Below are positions 44,118 through 52,080 of a stretch of DNA of 64,000 bases, piece after piece; the first letter of the stretch is position 1; each line of letters opens with the position of its first letter. Both the position numbers and the translations under genes were made by a program. The notes beneath the pieces are model-generated. The model was not told the DNA's origin, did not search any database, and was given only the letters and a program-made list of their open reading frames with translations. This DNA comes from Streptomyces flavochromogenes (lineage in GTDB: Bacteria; Actinomycetota; Actinomycetes; Streptomycetales; Streptomycetaceae): positions 248,001 to 312,000 of the forward strand of contig NZ_JNZO01000002.1 of NCBI RefSeq assembly GCF_000717595.1, given 5' to 3'.

Positions 44118-44941
44118 GATCGGGTCTCCTCGAACTCGTAAGCGGTAGGGGCGGGTTCGGGCCAGGTGATCAGCCCGGCGGGTATGACGTCGTCCACGCG
44201 GCGCGTCTCGCGCGCGGCGAGGACATGGGTGCGGAGCAGCTCGGCGGTGACCAGCCGGGCCACCTCGATCGCCCCCGGAGGGTTGAAGTGGGTGTTGTCC
44301 TGCTCGGTCGCGGTCCAGTTGAAGTACGCCTTGGTGGCCTCGGGCCCGAGCCGCTGCCACAGGTCGAGCGACAGCGCCTCGACGTCGAGGAGGGGGACGT
44401 CCGACTCGCGGGCGGTCTCCCGCATCGCCGCCGGGTACGCGCCGAGCGTCCGCAGCGCGGTGCCGTCCACGTCGAACCTGCGCCGCTCGACGGAGGTGGC
44501 GAACACCGGGAGGGCGCCCCGGGACCGCGCGCCCTCGACGAAGACCCGCAGGTTGTCCTGGTAGGTGGTCCACGGCTCGGTGTAACGGGTGGGGTCGGCG
44601 ACCTTCTGGTCGTTGTGGCCGAACTGGATCAGGAGCAGATCGCCGGGGCACAGCGCGGCCAGGATCCCCTCGAACCGTCCCTCGTCGAGGAAGCTCTTGG
44701 TGCTGCGCCCGTTGACGGCGTGGTTGTCGACCCGCACGCCCCGGTGCAGGAAGAAGGGGAGGGCCATGCCCCAGCCGGTCTCGGGCGCGGCGTCGGCGTA
44801 CTTCTGGGCGGCGGTGGAGTCGCCGGCGATGAAGAGGGTGCGCATACGGGGGTGTCCTTGGGAACGGGCCGGGGGAGCCCCGGCCAGGGCGAGCGCGAGG
44901 CCCGCCCCGGCCGTGACCACCGCGCGGCGGCCGACGCTCAC
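44114..44941 (-). CDS. Secreted rhamnogalacturonan acetylesterase (SGNH)
   Basis: A 275-residue protein from a GTG at 44941 overlapping the binding-protein stop (GTGA). A short Arg-containing signal (VGRRAVVTAGAGLALALAG) leads into the SGNH domain: FIAGDSTAAQKYADAAPETG with Gly-Trp-Gly next, the oxyanion Asn in IQFGHNDQK, and the Asp-His pair in QDNTHFNPPGA. The closest pattern is rhamnogalacturonan acetylesterase of the YesT type. It is smaller than the acetylesterase at 34735 and lacks its N-terminal beta-domain. It probably removes acetyl groups from pectin before lyase action. Confidence 0.88.
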   Translation of the reverse strand: MSVGRRAVVTAGAGLALALAGAPPARSQGHPRMRTLFIAGDSTAAQKYADAAPETGWGMALPFFLHRGVRVDNHAVNGRSTKSFLDEGRFEGILAALCPGDLLLIQFGHNDQKVADPTRYTEPWTTYQDNLRVFVEGARSRGALPVFATSVERRRFDVDGTALRTLGAYPAAMRETARESDVPLLDVEALSLDLWQRLGPEATKAYFNWTATEQDNTHFNPPGAIEVARLVTAELLRTHVLAARETRRVDDVIPAGLITWPEPAPTAYEFEETRS

Positions 44942-46278
44942 GGGTTCTGCTGCTTCCACTCGGCCTGTGCCGTGTTCAGCTGCTCGGCCAGGTGGTCGAG
45001 GAACTCCTTGGCGGTGGACGTACCGAGCAGGACCTTCTGGAAGCCCGGCTCGTTCTCGGCCTTGGAGATCGTGTTCCAGTCGGGCAGGTAGTACGGCAGC
45101 TCCACGATCGTGGCCTTGCCGCTGAAGAGGACCTCGGCGCCGAGCTTCGTCGGCTCCGCCTCCTGGAGCCACGGGTCCTGGGCGGCCTCCGTGTTGGCCG
45201 GGATGGCGCCGGCCGACTTGTTCCACTTGCTGTTGGAGGCGTGCGAGGCCGCGAACTCGATGAACTTCCAGGCGGCGGCCTTGTTCTTGCTGGAGGAGAA
45301 GAGACCGAGGCCGTCGACCGGGTTGGAGACCTGCACCCGGGTGCCGTCGTCGAGGGTCGGGTTGGGGATGCCGCGGAACTTCTCCGTACCGAGGGCCTTC
45401 ACATGGTCCTGGTAGGAGCCCAGGTTGTGGTTCAGCATGCCGATCTGGCCGCTGTCCCACTGCGCGACCATCTTGGTGAAGTCGTTGTTGACGTCGGCGG
45501 CCGGGGTGGTCTTCTTGAACAGTCCGGCGTACTTCTCGAGCGCGGCCACGTTCTTGGGGTCGTTGACGGTGGTCTTGTCGCCGTTCCAGAAGCTCGTGAT
45601 GCCGCTCTGGCCGTACATGGCGTCCAGGGCCTGGGCGATCGAGCCCGCGCCGCCGCGGATCGTGTAGCCGAAGCGGTTCTTGTCGGTGGCCGTCAGCTTC
45701 TCGGCCGCCGCGTAGAACCTGGACCAGGTGGTGGGCTCCTGCAGGCCGGCCGCCTTGAACAGATCGGTGCGGTAGTAGAGCACGCCGTTGCTCGCCGAGG
45801 TGGGGACGGTGAACAGCTTGTCCTGACCGCCCGCCGACTTCACGCTCGCGACCATGCCGGCGTTCAGCCTGCCCTTGAGCGCGCTGCCCTCGATCCGCGC
45901 GTCCAGCGGCTCCAGGGCGTTCTGCGCGGCGATCCCTGCGAGCATCGCCGCGCCGACGCCTCCGACGTCCGGCAGGCCGTCGCCCTGGATCGCGGTGTCG
46001 TACTTCGACTGGACCTCCTTGGAGGCGATCCCGACGTACTCGACGTCGATGTCGGGGTTCGCCTTCTCGAAGTCCGCGATGATCTCCTTCCAGACGTCGG
46101 TGCGGACACCGCCGTTGTTGTCCCAGAAGGTGATCTTTCCCTTGCCCGATCCCTCGGTGCCCTTGTCGCCGCCCCCGCCGCTGCCGTCGTCACCGCAGGC
46201 GGTGGCGGTCAGGGCGAGGACGCCGGTCAGGGCGAGGGCGAGGGCGGCTCTGCGCCGTCCGCCGGGGAAGATGGTCAT
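44938..46278 (-). CDS. Sugar-binding lipoprotein of the pectin operon
   Basis: A 446-residue extracellular solute-binding protein. The signal peptide ends in a LTATAC lipobox near Cys28, followed by a Gly/Asp-rich tether. The mature start GKITFWDNNGGVRTDVWKEI is typical of ABC oligosaccharide-binding proteins. GAGAGAAGAGAG precedes the ATG. The two permeases of this system lie upstream in the operon, separated by the oxidoreductase, DUF6807 and GH43 genes, an unusual split order. The probable ligand is galacturonan- or arabinan-derived oligosaccharide. Its stop overlaps the acetylesterase start. Confidence 0.92.
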   Translation of the reverse strand: MTIFPGGRRRAALALALTGVLALTATACGDDGSGGGGDKGTEGSGKGKITFWDNNGGVRTDVWKEIIADFEKANPDIDVEYVGIASKEVQSKYDTAIQGDGLPDVGGVGAAMLAGIAAQNALEPLDARIEGSALKGRLNAGMVASVKSAGGQDKLFTVPTSASNGVLYYRTDLFKAAGLQEPTTWSRFYAAAEKLTATDKNRFGYTIRGGAGSIAQALDAMYGQSGITSFWNGDKTTVNDPKNVAALEKYAGLFKKTTPAADVNNDFTKMVAQWDSGQIGMLNHNLGSYQDHVKALGTEKFRGIPNPTLDDGTRVQVSNPVDGLGLFSSSKNKAAAWKFIEFAASHASNSKWNKSAGAIPANTEAAQDPWLQEAEPTKLGAEVLFSGKATIVELPYYLPDWNTISKAENEPGFQKVLLGTSTAKEFLDHLAEQLNTAQAEWKQQNP

Positions 46279-46376
46279 CGTCGGCTCTCTTCTCTCGGGG
46301 TGTTGCGGGGACTACGGGGATGGGGTGTGGGGGAGTTCGGGGCGGGCCGCCGGTGGGGCGGCCCGGGTGGTGCCGT

Positions 46377-48041
46377 TCAGACGGCGGTGACGCGGAAGTC
46401 GGAGAACACGGCCGTCCCGGCGTGCCCCGCGCCTTCCGGCGCCCCGGCGAACAGGCCGAGCAGCGCGCCGACCCAGCGCCAGGGCGTGGCGGCGAACTCC
46501 GGGCCGAGCCGGACCGGACCGGCGCCGGAGCCGCCGGCGGCCACGGACCGGGACCGGGAACCGGCGTCGGCATGGGACCGGGAACCGGCGTCGGCAGCGG
46601 TACCGGAACCGGCGTCGGATGCGGACCCGGGACCGGCGTCGGCAGCGGAGTCGTACGAGAAACGGCAGCGTGCGTCCGCCGTGACCTCGATGCGGAGCAG
46701 GACCCGGTCCCCGGTCAGCGGCCGGGAGCGGGTCGCGTCCCGTTCGCGGTCCGCGTTCGCCGGGGCGAAACGGTGGACGAGCCGGGCCGTGCCGTCCGGC
46801 GCCCTCTCCAGACCGATCCACGCGTACGCGTCCCCCAGGACGACGAGCCCGGCGCGGGCCCCTGGCGCCGACGCGTCGAGCCGCAGCCCGACCTCGACGA
46901 CCACGGCCCCGGCGGGCAGTCGCTGGGTGAGGACGTGCGGCACACCGCGGAGATCGTCAAGCAGGCCCGACCGCACACAGCCGAGCCGCAGCCCGTCGCC
47001 CGTGTGCTGACTGGCCCAGCCCTCGCCCGGGTTGGCGGTCCACTGCCACTGCCTGCCGAACCGGCCGCCGGGAAACGTGTCGTCCACGGCCGGCCGCGCG
47101 GGCGGCTGCTCCGGGAGGTCCGGCTTGCGGTGCACCCGGACGGGGGCGCCCTCGTCGCCGAGCACGGGCCAGCCGTCCGTGTCCCAGCGCATCGGCTGGA
47201 GATGGACGAGCCGGCCGTGCGCGCCCGACTGCTGGAAGTGCAGGAACCAGTCCTCGCCCGGCCCGGTGCGCACCCAGCCGCCCTGGTGCGGGCCGTTGAC
47301 GTCGGTGTCGCCCTGCGCGAGGACGATCCGTTCCTCGTACGGGCCGAAGAACGACCGCGACCGGAACGCGCCCTGCCAGCCGGTGGCCACGCCCCCGGCC
47401 GGGGCGAAGATCCAGAACCAGCCGTCGTGCCGGTACAGCTTGGGGCCCTCCAGAGTGAACCAGCCGGGGAGCCGGTCGGCGTCCACGAGGACCCTGCCCT
47501 CGTCGAGGAGCCTCGTCCCGTCCGGGCTCATCCGGTGCCCGGTGAGCCGGTTGTTGAAGCCGGCGCGGGACTTGGCCCAGGCGTGCACGAGATACGCCTC
47601 GCCCGACTCCTCGTCCCACAGCGGGCAGGCGTCGATCAGGCCCCGGCCCGCCTTCACCAGGTGCGGGGCCGTCCACGGGCCGCGTACGGAAGGGGCGTTG
47701 ACCTGGAAGATCCCGTGGTCGGGGTCGCCCCAGAAGATCCGGAAGCGGCCGTCGTGGTACCGGAACGAGGGTGCCCAGACCCCGCGGTCGTGCCGGGGCG
47801 CGGTGAACGCGGCGGCCGGTTCGAGCCGCTCAAGGGCGTGTCCGACGAGCGTCCAGTTGACCAGGTCCCGGGAGTGCAGGAGCGGCAGCCCGGGGGCGCG
47901 GCCGAAGCTGGACGCCGTCAGGTGGTAGTCCTCGCCGACCCGGACCACGTCGGGGTCGGACCAGTCGGCGGCGAGCACGGGATTGCGGTACGTACCGTCA
48001 CCGAGGTCCCCCGTCGGAAGGGCGGCACGGGTCCGCGTCAC
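46377..48041 (-). CDS. GH43 beta-xylosidase/arabinofuranosidase-like enzyme
   Basis: A 554-residue protein with no signal peptide, from a GTG at 48041 overlapping the preceding stop. The five-bladed propeller starts YRNPVLAADWSDPDVVRVGE (general base Asp), with the pKa-modulating Asp in GLIDACPLWDEESGEAYL and the acid Glu in FTLEGPKLYRHDGWFWIF. A C-terminal beta-sandwich (about 330-554) is split by a low-complexity Asp-Ala-Gly-Ser insert at about 470-510, within codons 46530-46650. The architecture fits GH43 subfamily 12-like intracellular enzymes. It probably trims imported arabino- or xylo-oligosaccharides. The insert is absent from typical family members, as far as I know. Confidence 0.88.
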   Translation of the reverse strand: MTRTRAALPTGDLGDGTYRNPVLAADWSDPDVVRVGEDYHLTASSFGRAPGLPLLHSRDLVNWTLVGHALERLEPAAAFTAPRHDRGVWAPSFRYHDGRFRIFWGDPDHGIFQVNAPSVRGPWTAPHLVKAGRGLIDACPLWDEESGEAYLVHAWAKSRAGFNNRLTGHRMSPDGTRLLDEGRVLVDADRLPGWFTLEGPKLYRHDGWFWIFAPAGGVATGWQGAFRSRSFFGPYEERIVLAQGDTDVNGPHQGGWVRTGPGEDWFLHFQQSGAHGRLVHLQPMRWDTDGWPVLGDEGAPVRVHRKPDLPEQPPARPAVDDTFPGGRFGRQWQWTANPGEGWASQHTGDGLRLGCVRSGLLDDLRGVPHVLTQRLPAGAVVVEVGLRLDASAPGARAGLVVLGDAYAWIGLERAPDGTARLVHRFAPANADRERDATRSRPLTGDRVLLRIEVTADARCRFSYDSAADAGPGSASDAGSGTAADAGSRSHADAGSRSRSVAAGGSGAGPVRLGPEFAATPWRWVGALLGLFAGAPEGAGHAGTAVFSDFRVTAV

Positions 48042-48904
48042 GACGTCACCGCCTTGCGCACCAGGGCCGCGGCCCCGTCCCGGTCGAGTCGCCCGTCGGC
48101 GACGACGGTCACCACCCGCCGTACGAAGGTCTCTCCGGCGGCCACCGGAAGCCGCTCGTCGTGGGCGAGCGAGGAACCGACGCCCGGGTACTCGGCCGCC
48201 CGGACGAACCACGGGTCCTCACGGGTCCGGGCCGTCGCCCCGGCGAACACCAGGGTCCAGCCCTCTCCCGCGAGCGCCACCCAGTCCGCGCGGGCACCGT
48301 GCACCGCCTCCTCGCCGTCCGCGCCCGAACCGTCGTCCGGCATCCCGGCACCGAACACCACCGGAGCCGTCGCCTCCTTCGGCGCCCGCCAGAAGAAGCC
48401 GCCGTACGCGGCGCCCGGCCGGCCGTTCGTCGCGGGGCTGCCGATCGACAGGTCCCGCCCGGACACATTGGTGAGGGAGAAGGTGAGGTCGAGCGCCCAG
48501 GCCGCCCCGGTGAGCGCGGTGGCCGCCACCGTCCGGTGCTCGCGGAGCAGCGGCTCGCCCCCGGCCGTCCAGGTCAGCTCCTCCACGAAGCCGTCCGGGT
48601 CGCACAGCTTGAACCCGTCGTGCCGCTGCACACCGTGGTTGTCGAGCGCGACCGGCCCGCGGTCGCGGACGAAGGTGCGGCCGCCCCAGAAGTTGTGGCC
48701 GGCGACGTCGGGCACGGCGACGCCCACGCCGAGGTGGTGCGGATGGTCCTCGGGAACGGTCTCGGTCACCGGCCGGCCGGCGAGGGTCGTGACCGGGTGG
48801 AGGTACGGCCGCGGGGAGTGGTCGGGGGCCAGTCCGGGCCGGGTCGTGTAGTGGGCGACGGCGCGGCCCGCGCAGCGCAGGACCTTCGGGGGCGCGGGGG
48901 TCAT
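48038..48904 (-). CDS. DUF6807 (PmoA-like) family protein
   Basis: A 288-residue protein whose ATG overlaps the stop of the oxidoreductase gene and whose stop overlaps the GH43 start. The motifs YLHPVTTLAGRPVTE, DHPHHLGVGVAVPDVAGHNFWGG split over two strands, NGRPGAAYGGFFWRAPKEA and the DPWFVRAAEYPG end fit the DUF6807 family, annotated in databases as PmoA-like although unrelated in role to methane monooxygenase. The conserved His-Pro-His-His cluster could bind a metal or sugar. Family members occur next to Gfo/Idh oxidoreductases in sugar operons, as here. Function unknown; a sugar-modifying or epimerase-like role is inferred from company only. Confidence 0.8.
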   Translation of the reverse strand: MTPAPPKVLRCAGRAVAHYTTRPGLAPDHSPRPYLHPVTTLAGRPVTETVPEDHPHHLGVGVAVPDVAGHNFWGGRTFVRDRGPVALDNHGVQRHDGFKLCDPDGFVEELTWTAGGEPLLREHRTVAATALTGAAWALDLTFSLTNVSGRDLSIGSPATNGRPGAAYGGFFWRAPKEATAPVVFGAGMPDDGSGADGEEAVHGARADWVALAGEGWTLVFAGATARTREDPWFVRAAEYPGVGSSLAHDERLPVAAGETFVRRVVTVVADGRLDRDGAAALVRKAVTS

Positions 48905-50064
48905 CGGGCCTCCGCCCGGGTCGACGGGGCCCAGGAGGCGCCGAGTTCGGAGAACAGTCTGAGTCCGTCGGCGCTGGCGTCCACCAGGGCGTCGACGCCG
49001 TCGACGACCCGGCGCGGCGCGCTCTCACCGGGCTCGGTGCGCCAGTGCCCGGCGGGTATCGCCAGCGGGTCGGGAGCCGTCCGCACCGCCTCGACGACCC
49101 GCATGAACGCGCCGGTCGTCGCCGGCGGCACCCACAGAGGATCGCCGTCGGTGACGTGCGCGACGAGGTTCTCCAGGAGGTCGGTACGGGCGTACTCGGT
49201 CTCCACCGGTCCGTGCCCGGCGCGCTGGACGAGCACCCGGTCCTGCCGGTACCAGAAGGTGATCCGGCCCCGGGTGCCGTGGACGATGACGTACGGCTCC
49301 GAGGTCCGCTCGGCACAGAGGGTCGCCGCGACGGTGACCTGAGTGCCGGCCGAGGTGACGATCCGTACCGCCGAGGTGTCGTCGGACTCGATGGCGTGGG
49401 CGTGCAGCAGCTCGGTCTCGATGTGCTCGACGTCCTCGGCGCGGGTGGAGCCGGACAGCGCCAGCGCCGTGGCGACGGCGTGCGCGAGGGGGTTGGTGAG
49501 TGCCCCGTCGACGACGTCGGCCCCGCCGAGCCGCCGGTGGCCCGCCCAGGGGGCGCGCCGGAAGTAGGCCTCGTCACGGACCCAGGCGCCCGCCGCGCCG
49601 ACGCCGAGGAGCTCGCCGATCGCGCCCTCCGCGACCATCCGGCGGATCGCGGGCACCGCGTGCGAGCCCAGCGACTGGAACCCGATCTGACAGGCCACGC
49701 CGGCCGCCTCGACGCCGTCGGCCATCCGGCGGAACTCCGCGTACGACGGGGCCGGCGGCTTCTCCAGGAGGATGTGCGCCCCGTGCCGGGCGGCGGCGAG
49801 CGTCATGTCGGTGTGGGTCTGGATGGGGGTGCTGAGCACGGCGATCCGGGCACCGGTGGAGGCGAGCAGCGCCTCGAAGTCGGCGGACTGCTCCGGGGCC
49901 CCGATGCCGTCGAGCTCGGCTGCGTCGAGGGGGCGCAGCTCGCAGACCCCGGCGAGGCGGACGAGTCCGCGCTCCTCGAGACGGCGGATGTTGAGGAGGT
50001 GGCTGCGGCCGTGGCCGCGGGCACCGGCCAGGACGACCGGCAGGGGTGTCTGTGCGGTGTTCAT
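48901..50064 (-). CDS. Gfo/Idh/MocA family oxidoreductase
   Basis: A 387-residue NAD(P)-dependent enzyme. The ATG at 50064 puts the first Rossmann strand (PVVLAGARGHGRSH) close to the N-terminus; an ATG at 50094 that overlaps the permease stop is an alternative. The dinucleotide motif is followed by VLSTPIQTHTDMTLAAARHG and the EKP motif HILLEKPPAPS. The C-terminal sheet domain includes GGADVVDGALTNPLAHAVATAL. Members oxidise, reduce or otherwise transform sugars and inositols. Sandwiched between permeases and DUF6807/GH43, it probably acts on an imported sugar. Substrate unknown. Confidence 0.9.
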   Translation of the reverse strand: MNTAQTPLPVVLAGARGHGRSHLLNIRRLEERGLVRLAGVCELRPLDAAELDGIGAPEQSADFEALLASTGARIAVLSTPIQTHTDMTLAAARHGAHILLEKPPAPSYAEFRRMADGVEAAGVACQIGFQSLGSHAVPAIRRMVAEGAIGELLGVGAAGAWVRDEAYFRRAPWAGHRRLGGADVVDGALTNPLAHAVATALALSGSTRAEDVEHIETELLHAHAIESDDTSAVRIVTSAGTQVTVAATLCAERTSEPYVIVHGTRGRITFWYRQDRVLVQRAGHGPVETEYARTDLLENLVAHVTDGDPLWVPPATTGAFMRVVEAVRTAPDPLAIPAGHWRTEPGESAPRRVVDGVDALVDASADGLRLFSELGASWAPSTRAEAR

Positions 50065-50090
50065 GTCTTCCCTGTGCGTGGGGTGGTCGT

Positions 50091-51005
50091 TCATCCCTTC
50101 ACCGCCCCGGCGCTGAACCCGGTGACCAGCCATTTCTGGATGAAGCCGAAGACGATGACGACGGGCACGGCGGCGATGACGCCGCCCGCGGCGAGCGCCC
50201 CGAGGTCGACGCTGTCGGCGCCCATGAGGGTGTTGAGGCCGACCGGGATCGTCTGCTTGTCCTGGCTGCTCAGGAACATCAGGGCGAAGAGGAAGTGGTT
50301 CCAGGCGTGCACGAAGGCGAACGAGCCGACGGCGACCAGGCCGGGCCTGAGCAGCGGGAGGACGACGATCCGGAAGGCGGAGAAGCGGTTGCAGCCGTCC
50401 ACCCAGGCGGCCTCCTCCAGGGAGTACGGCACGTTCCGGATGAAGCCGCTGATGAGGATCATCGACAGCGGGAGCTGGAAGACGGTCTCGGCGATGATCA
50501 CGCTCCCCAGGGAGTTGATCATCTTCAGTTCGGCGAAGATCTGGAACAGCGGGACGAGGAGCAGGGCGCCCGGCACGAACTGCGAGCAGAGCAGGGCCAG
50601 CATGAAGCCCTTCTTGATCCGGAAGTCGAAGCGGGCCAGCGCGTAACCGCCGGCGAGCGCGACCACGGTGGTGCTGATGAGCACCGCGACCCCGATGAGC
50701 AGGCTGTTCTGGAAGAAGACGCCGAAGCTCCGCTCGTTCCAGACCTTCTCGAAGTGCGCGGTCGTCATCGGCCAGGGCAGCAGCGAGGTGGAGCCGGCCG
50801 GGCGTACGGCGAAGAGCAGGATCCAGTAGAAGGGGACGAGGGTGAAGAGGAGGTAGATCCCCAGGGGCAGATAGATCTGCCAGCGGGGCACCTCGTCCCA
50901 CGCCCTGCGCCTGGCGCGGGCGGTGACGGGCGGCGTCCTGTCGGGGGGCGGCACCTGGGCGGTCCCCGGGGAGGGGGCGGCGGTCAGGGTGGACTCGGTT
51001 GTCAT
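50091..51005 (-). CDS. ABC sugar permease (MalG type) of the pectin operon
   Basis: A 304-residue permease from the ATG at 51005 in an ATGA overlap with the previous gene. A proline-rich cytoplasmic N-terminus is followed by six helices starting IYLPLGIYLLFTLVPFYWIL. The EAA loop is EAAWVDGCNRFSAFRIVVLP and the tail is LVTGFSAGAVKG. With the upstream permease it forms the channel served by the lipoprotein at 44938-46278. No ATPase gene is present in the operon. Confidence 0.93.
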   Translation of the reverse strand: MTTESTLTAAPSPGTAQVPPPDRTPPVTARARRRAWDEVPRWQIYLPLGIYLLFTLVPFYWILLFAVRPAGSTSLLPWPMTTAHFEKVWNERSFGVFFQNSLLIGVAVLISTTVVALAGGYALARFDFRIKKGFMLALLCSQFVPGALLLVPLFQIFAELKMINSLGSVIIAETVFQLPLSMILISGFIRNVPYSLEEAAWVDGCNRFSAFRIVVLPLLRPGLVAVGSFAFVHAWNHFLFALMFLSSQDKQTIPVGLNTLMGADSVDLGALAAGGVIAAVPVVIVFGFIQKWLVTGFSAGAVKG

Positions 51006-51940
51006 GTGGCGTCGCCTCCGAACTTGCTCAGGCGCAGATAGACCATCGAGCAGAAGAGAAGGATCACGAACGCCACCGTGGTGAGGGCGGAGGCGTATCC
51101 GAAGTTGTGGGCGTCGACGCTGGTGTGGGCGATGTACAGCGGCAGCGTGGTCGTCTCGCCCGCGGGGCCGCCGCCGGTCAGCGTGTACAGCAGGTCGACG
51201 TTGTTGAACTCCCAGACCGCGCGCAGCAGTGTGGAGAGGACGATCGCGTCCCGGATGTGCGGCAGGGTGATGTGGACGAACTGCCGGACCCGGCCGGCCC
51301 CGTCGACCTCGGCGGCCTCGTACAGGTCCTTCGGCACGGACTGCAGGTCGGCCAGGATGAGGATGGCGAAGAAGGGCACGCCGCGCCAGAGATCGGCGAC
51401 GATCGCCGCCGGGAACACGGTCGAGGTGTCGGAGAGCCAGGACGTGCCGTACGTACCGAGGCCCATGTCCGCGAGGTAACGGCTGATCCCGGTCTGGGAG
51501 TTGTAGAGCAGCACCCAGATCGCGGAGGTGAGGACGCCCGAGACGGCCCACGGGGAGAAGACCAGGGCCCGGCCCAGGGCGCGGCCCACGAAGGTCTGGT
51601 TCACGATGAGCGCGAGCGCCAGACCGAAGAGGAGCTGGAGCGTCACCTCGACGACGACCCACTTGAGGCTGAAGGTCAGTGTTCCCCAGAACCGGGGGTC
51701 GTCCGTGAAGATCCGGGTGAAGTTGTCGAGACCCGCGAAGCCGTTCCGCCAGGGCTTCGTGGGGTTGTAGTGCTGGAGGCTGTAGTAGAAGACGCTGATC
51801 ACCGGGTAGGCGATGAAGCCCAGCATCAGCAGACCGGCGGGGGCGATCAGCAGGTACGGCAGTCGGCGGGGGGTCGCTCCCGTGCGACGGCGGCGCCGTG
51901 CCGTGACGGCTTGGGGCGGTGGGGTCACAGCTGAGGCCAT
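51002..51940 (-). CDS. ABC sugar permease (MalF type), first gene of the pectin operon
   Basis: A 312-residue permease from the ATG at 51940 with GGAG eight bases upstream. The basic N-terminus (ARRRRRTGATPRRL) precedes helix 1 (YLLIAPAGLLMLGFIAYPVI). The EAA loop is EAAEVDGAGRVRQFVHITLP. It is the promoter-proximal gene of a nine-gene minus-strand unit running to 41650, most members overlapping or close together. A GAAGCGCTTC operator lies 22 bases before its start. Confidence 0.93.
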   Translation of the reverse strand: MASAVTPPPQAVTARRRRRTGATPRRLPYLLIAPAGLLMLGFIAYPVISVFYYSLQHYNPTKPWRNGFAGLDNFTRIFTDDPRFWGTLTFSLKWVVVEVTLQLLFGLALALIVNQTFVGRALGRALVFSPWAVSGVLTSAIWVLLYNSQTGISRYLADMGLGTYGTSWLSDTSTVFPAAIVADLWRGVPFFAILILADLQSVPKDLYEAAEVDGAGRVRQFVHITLPHIRDAIVLSTLLRAVWEFNNVDLLYTLTGGGPAGETTTLPLYIAHTSVDAHNFGYASALTTVAFVILLFCSMVYLRLSKFGGDAT

Positions 51941-51961
51941 GACGGCGGCTCCGTTCTCGGT

Positions 51962-51985
51962 GAAGCGCTTCGCGAACGTCGTTCG
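51962..51985. promoter_or_regulatory. LacI-type operator of the pectin operon
   Basis: GAAGCGCTTC (51962-51971) is a perfect palindrome, followed at once by a second one, CGAACGTCGTTCG (51973-51985). They lie 22 to 45 bases before the first permease gene of the minus-strand operon. The first matches the core of the operators at 27957, 62890 and 63062. Confidence 0.8.
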
Positions 51986-52080
51986 AGATTTCGGGCAGGG
52001 TGGGGCGGGTGGAGCTGATGACGCTGACGGGTGGTGGAGCGGTGCGGAGGGACGGACCGGCGGTGCCGAGGTGCGGGTTC

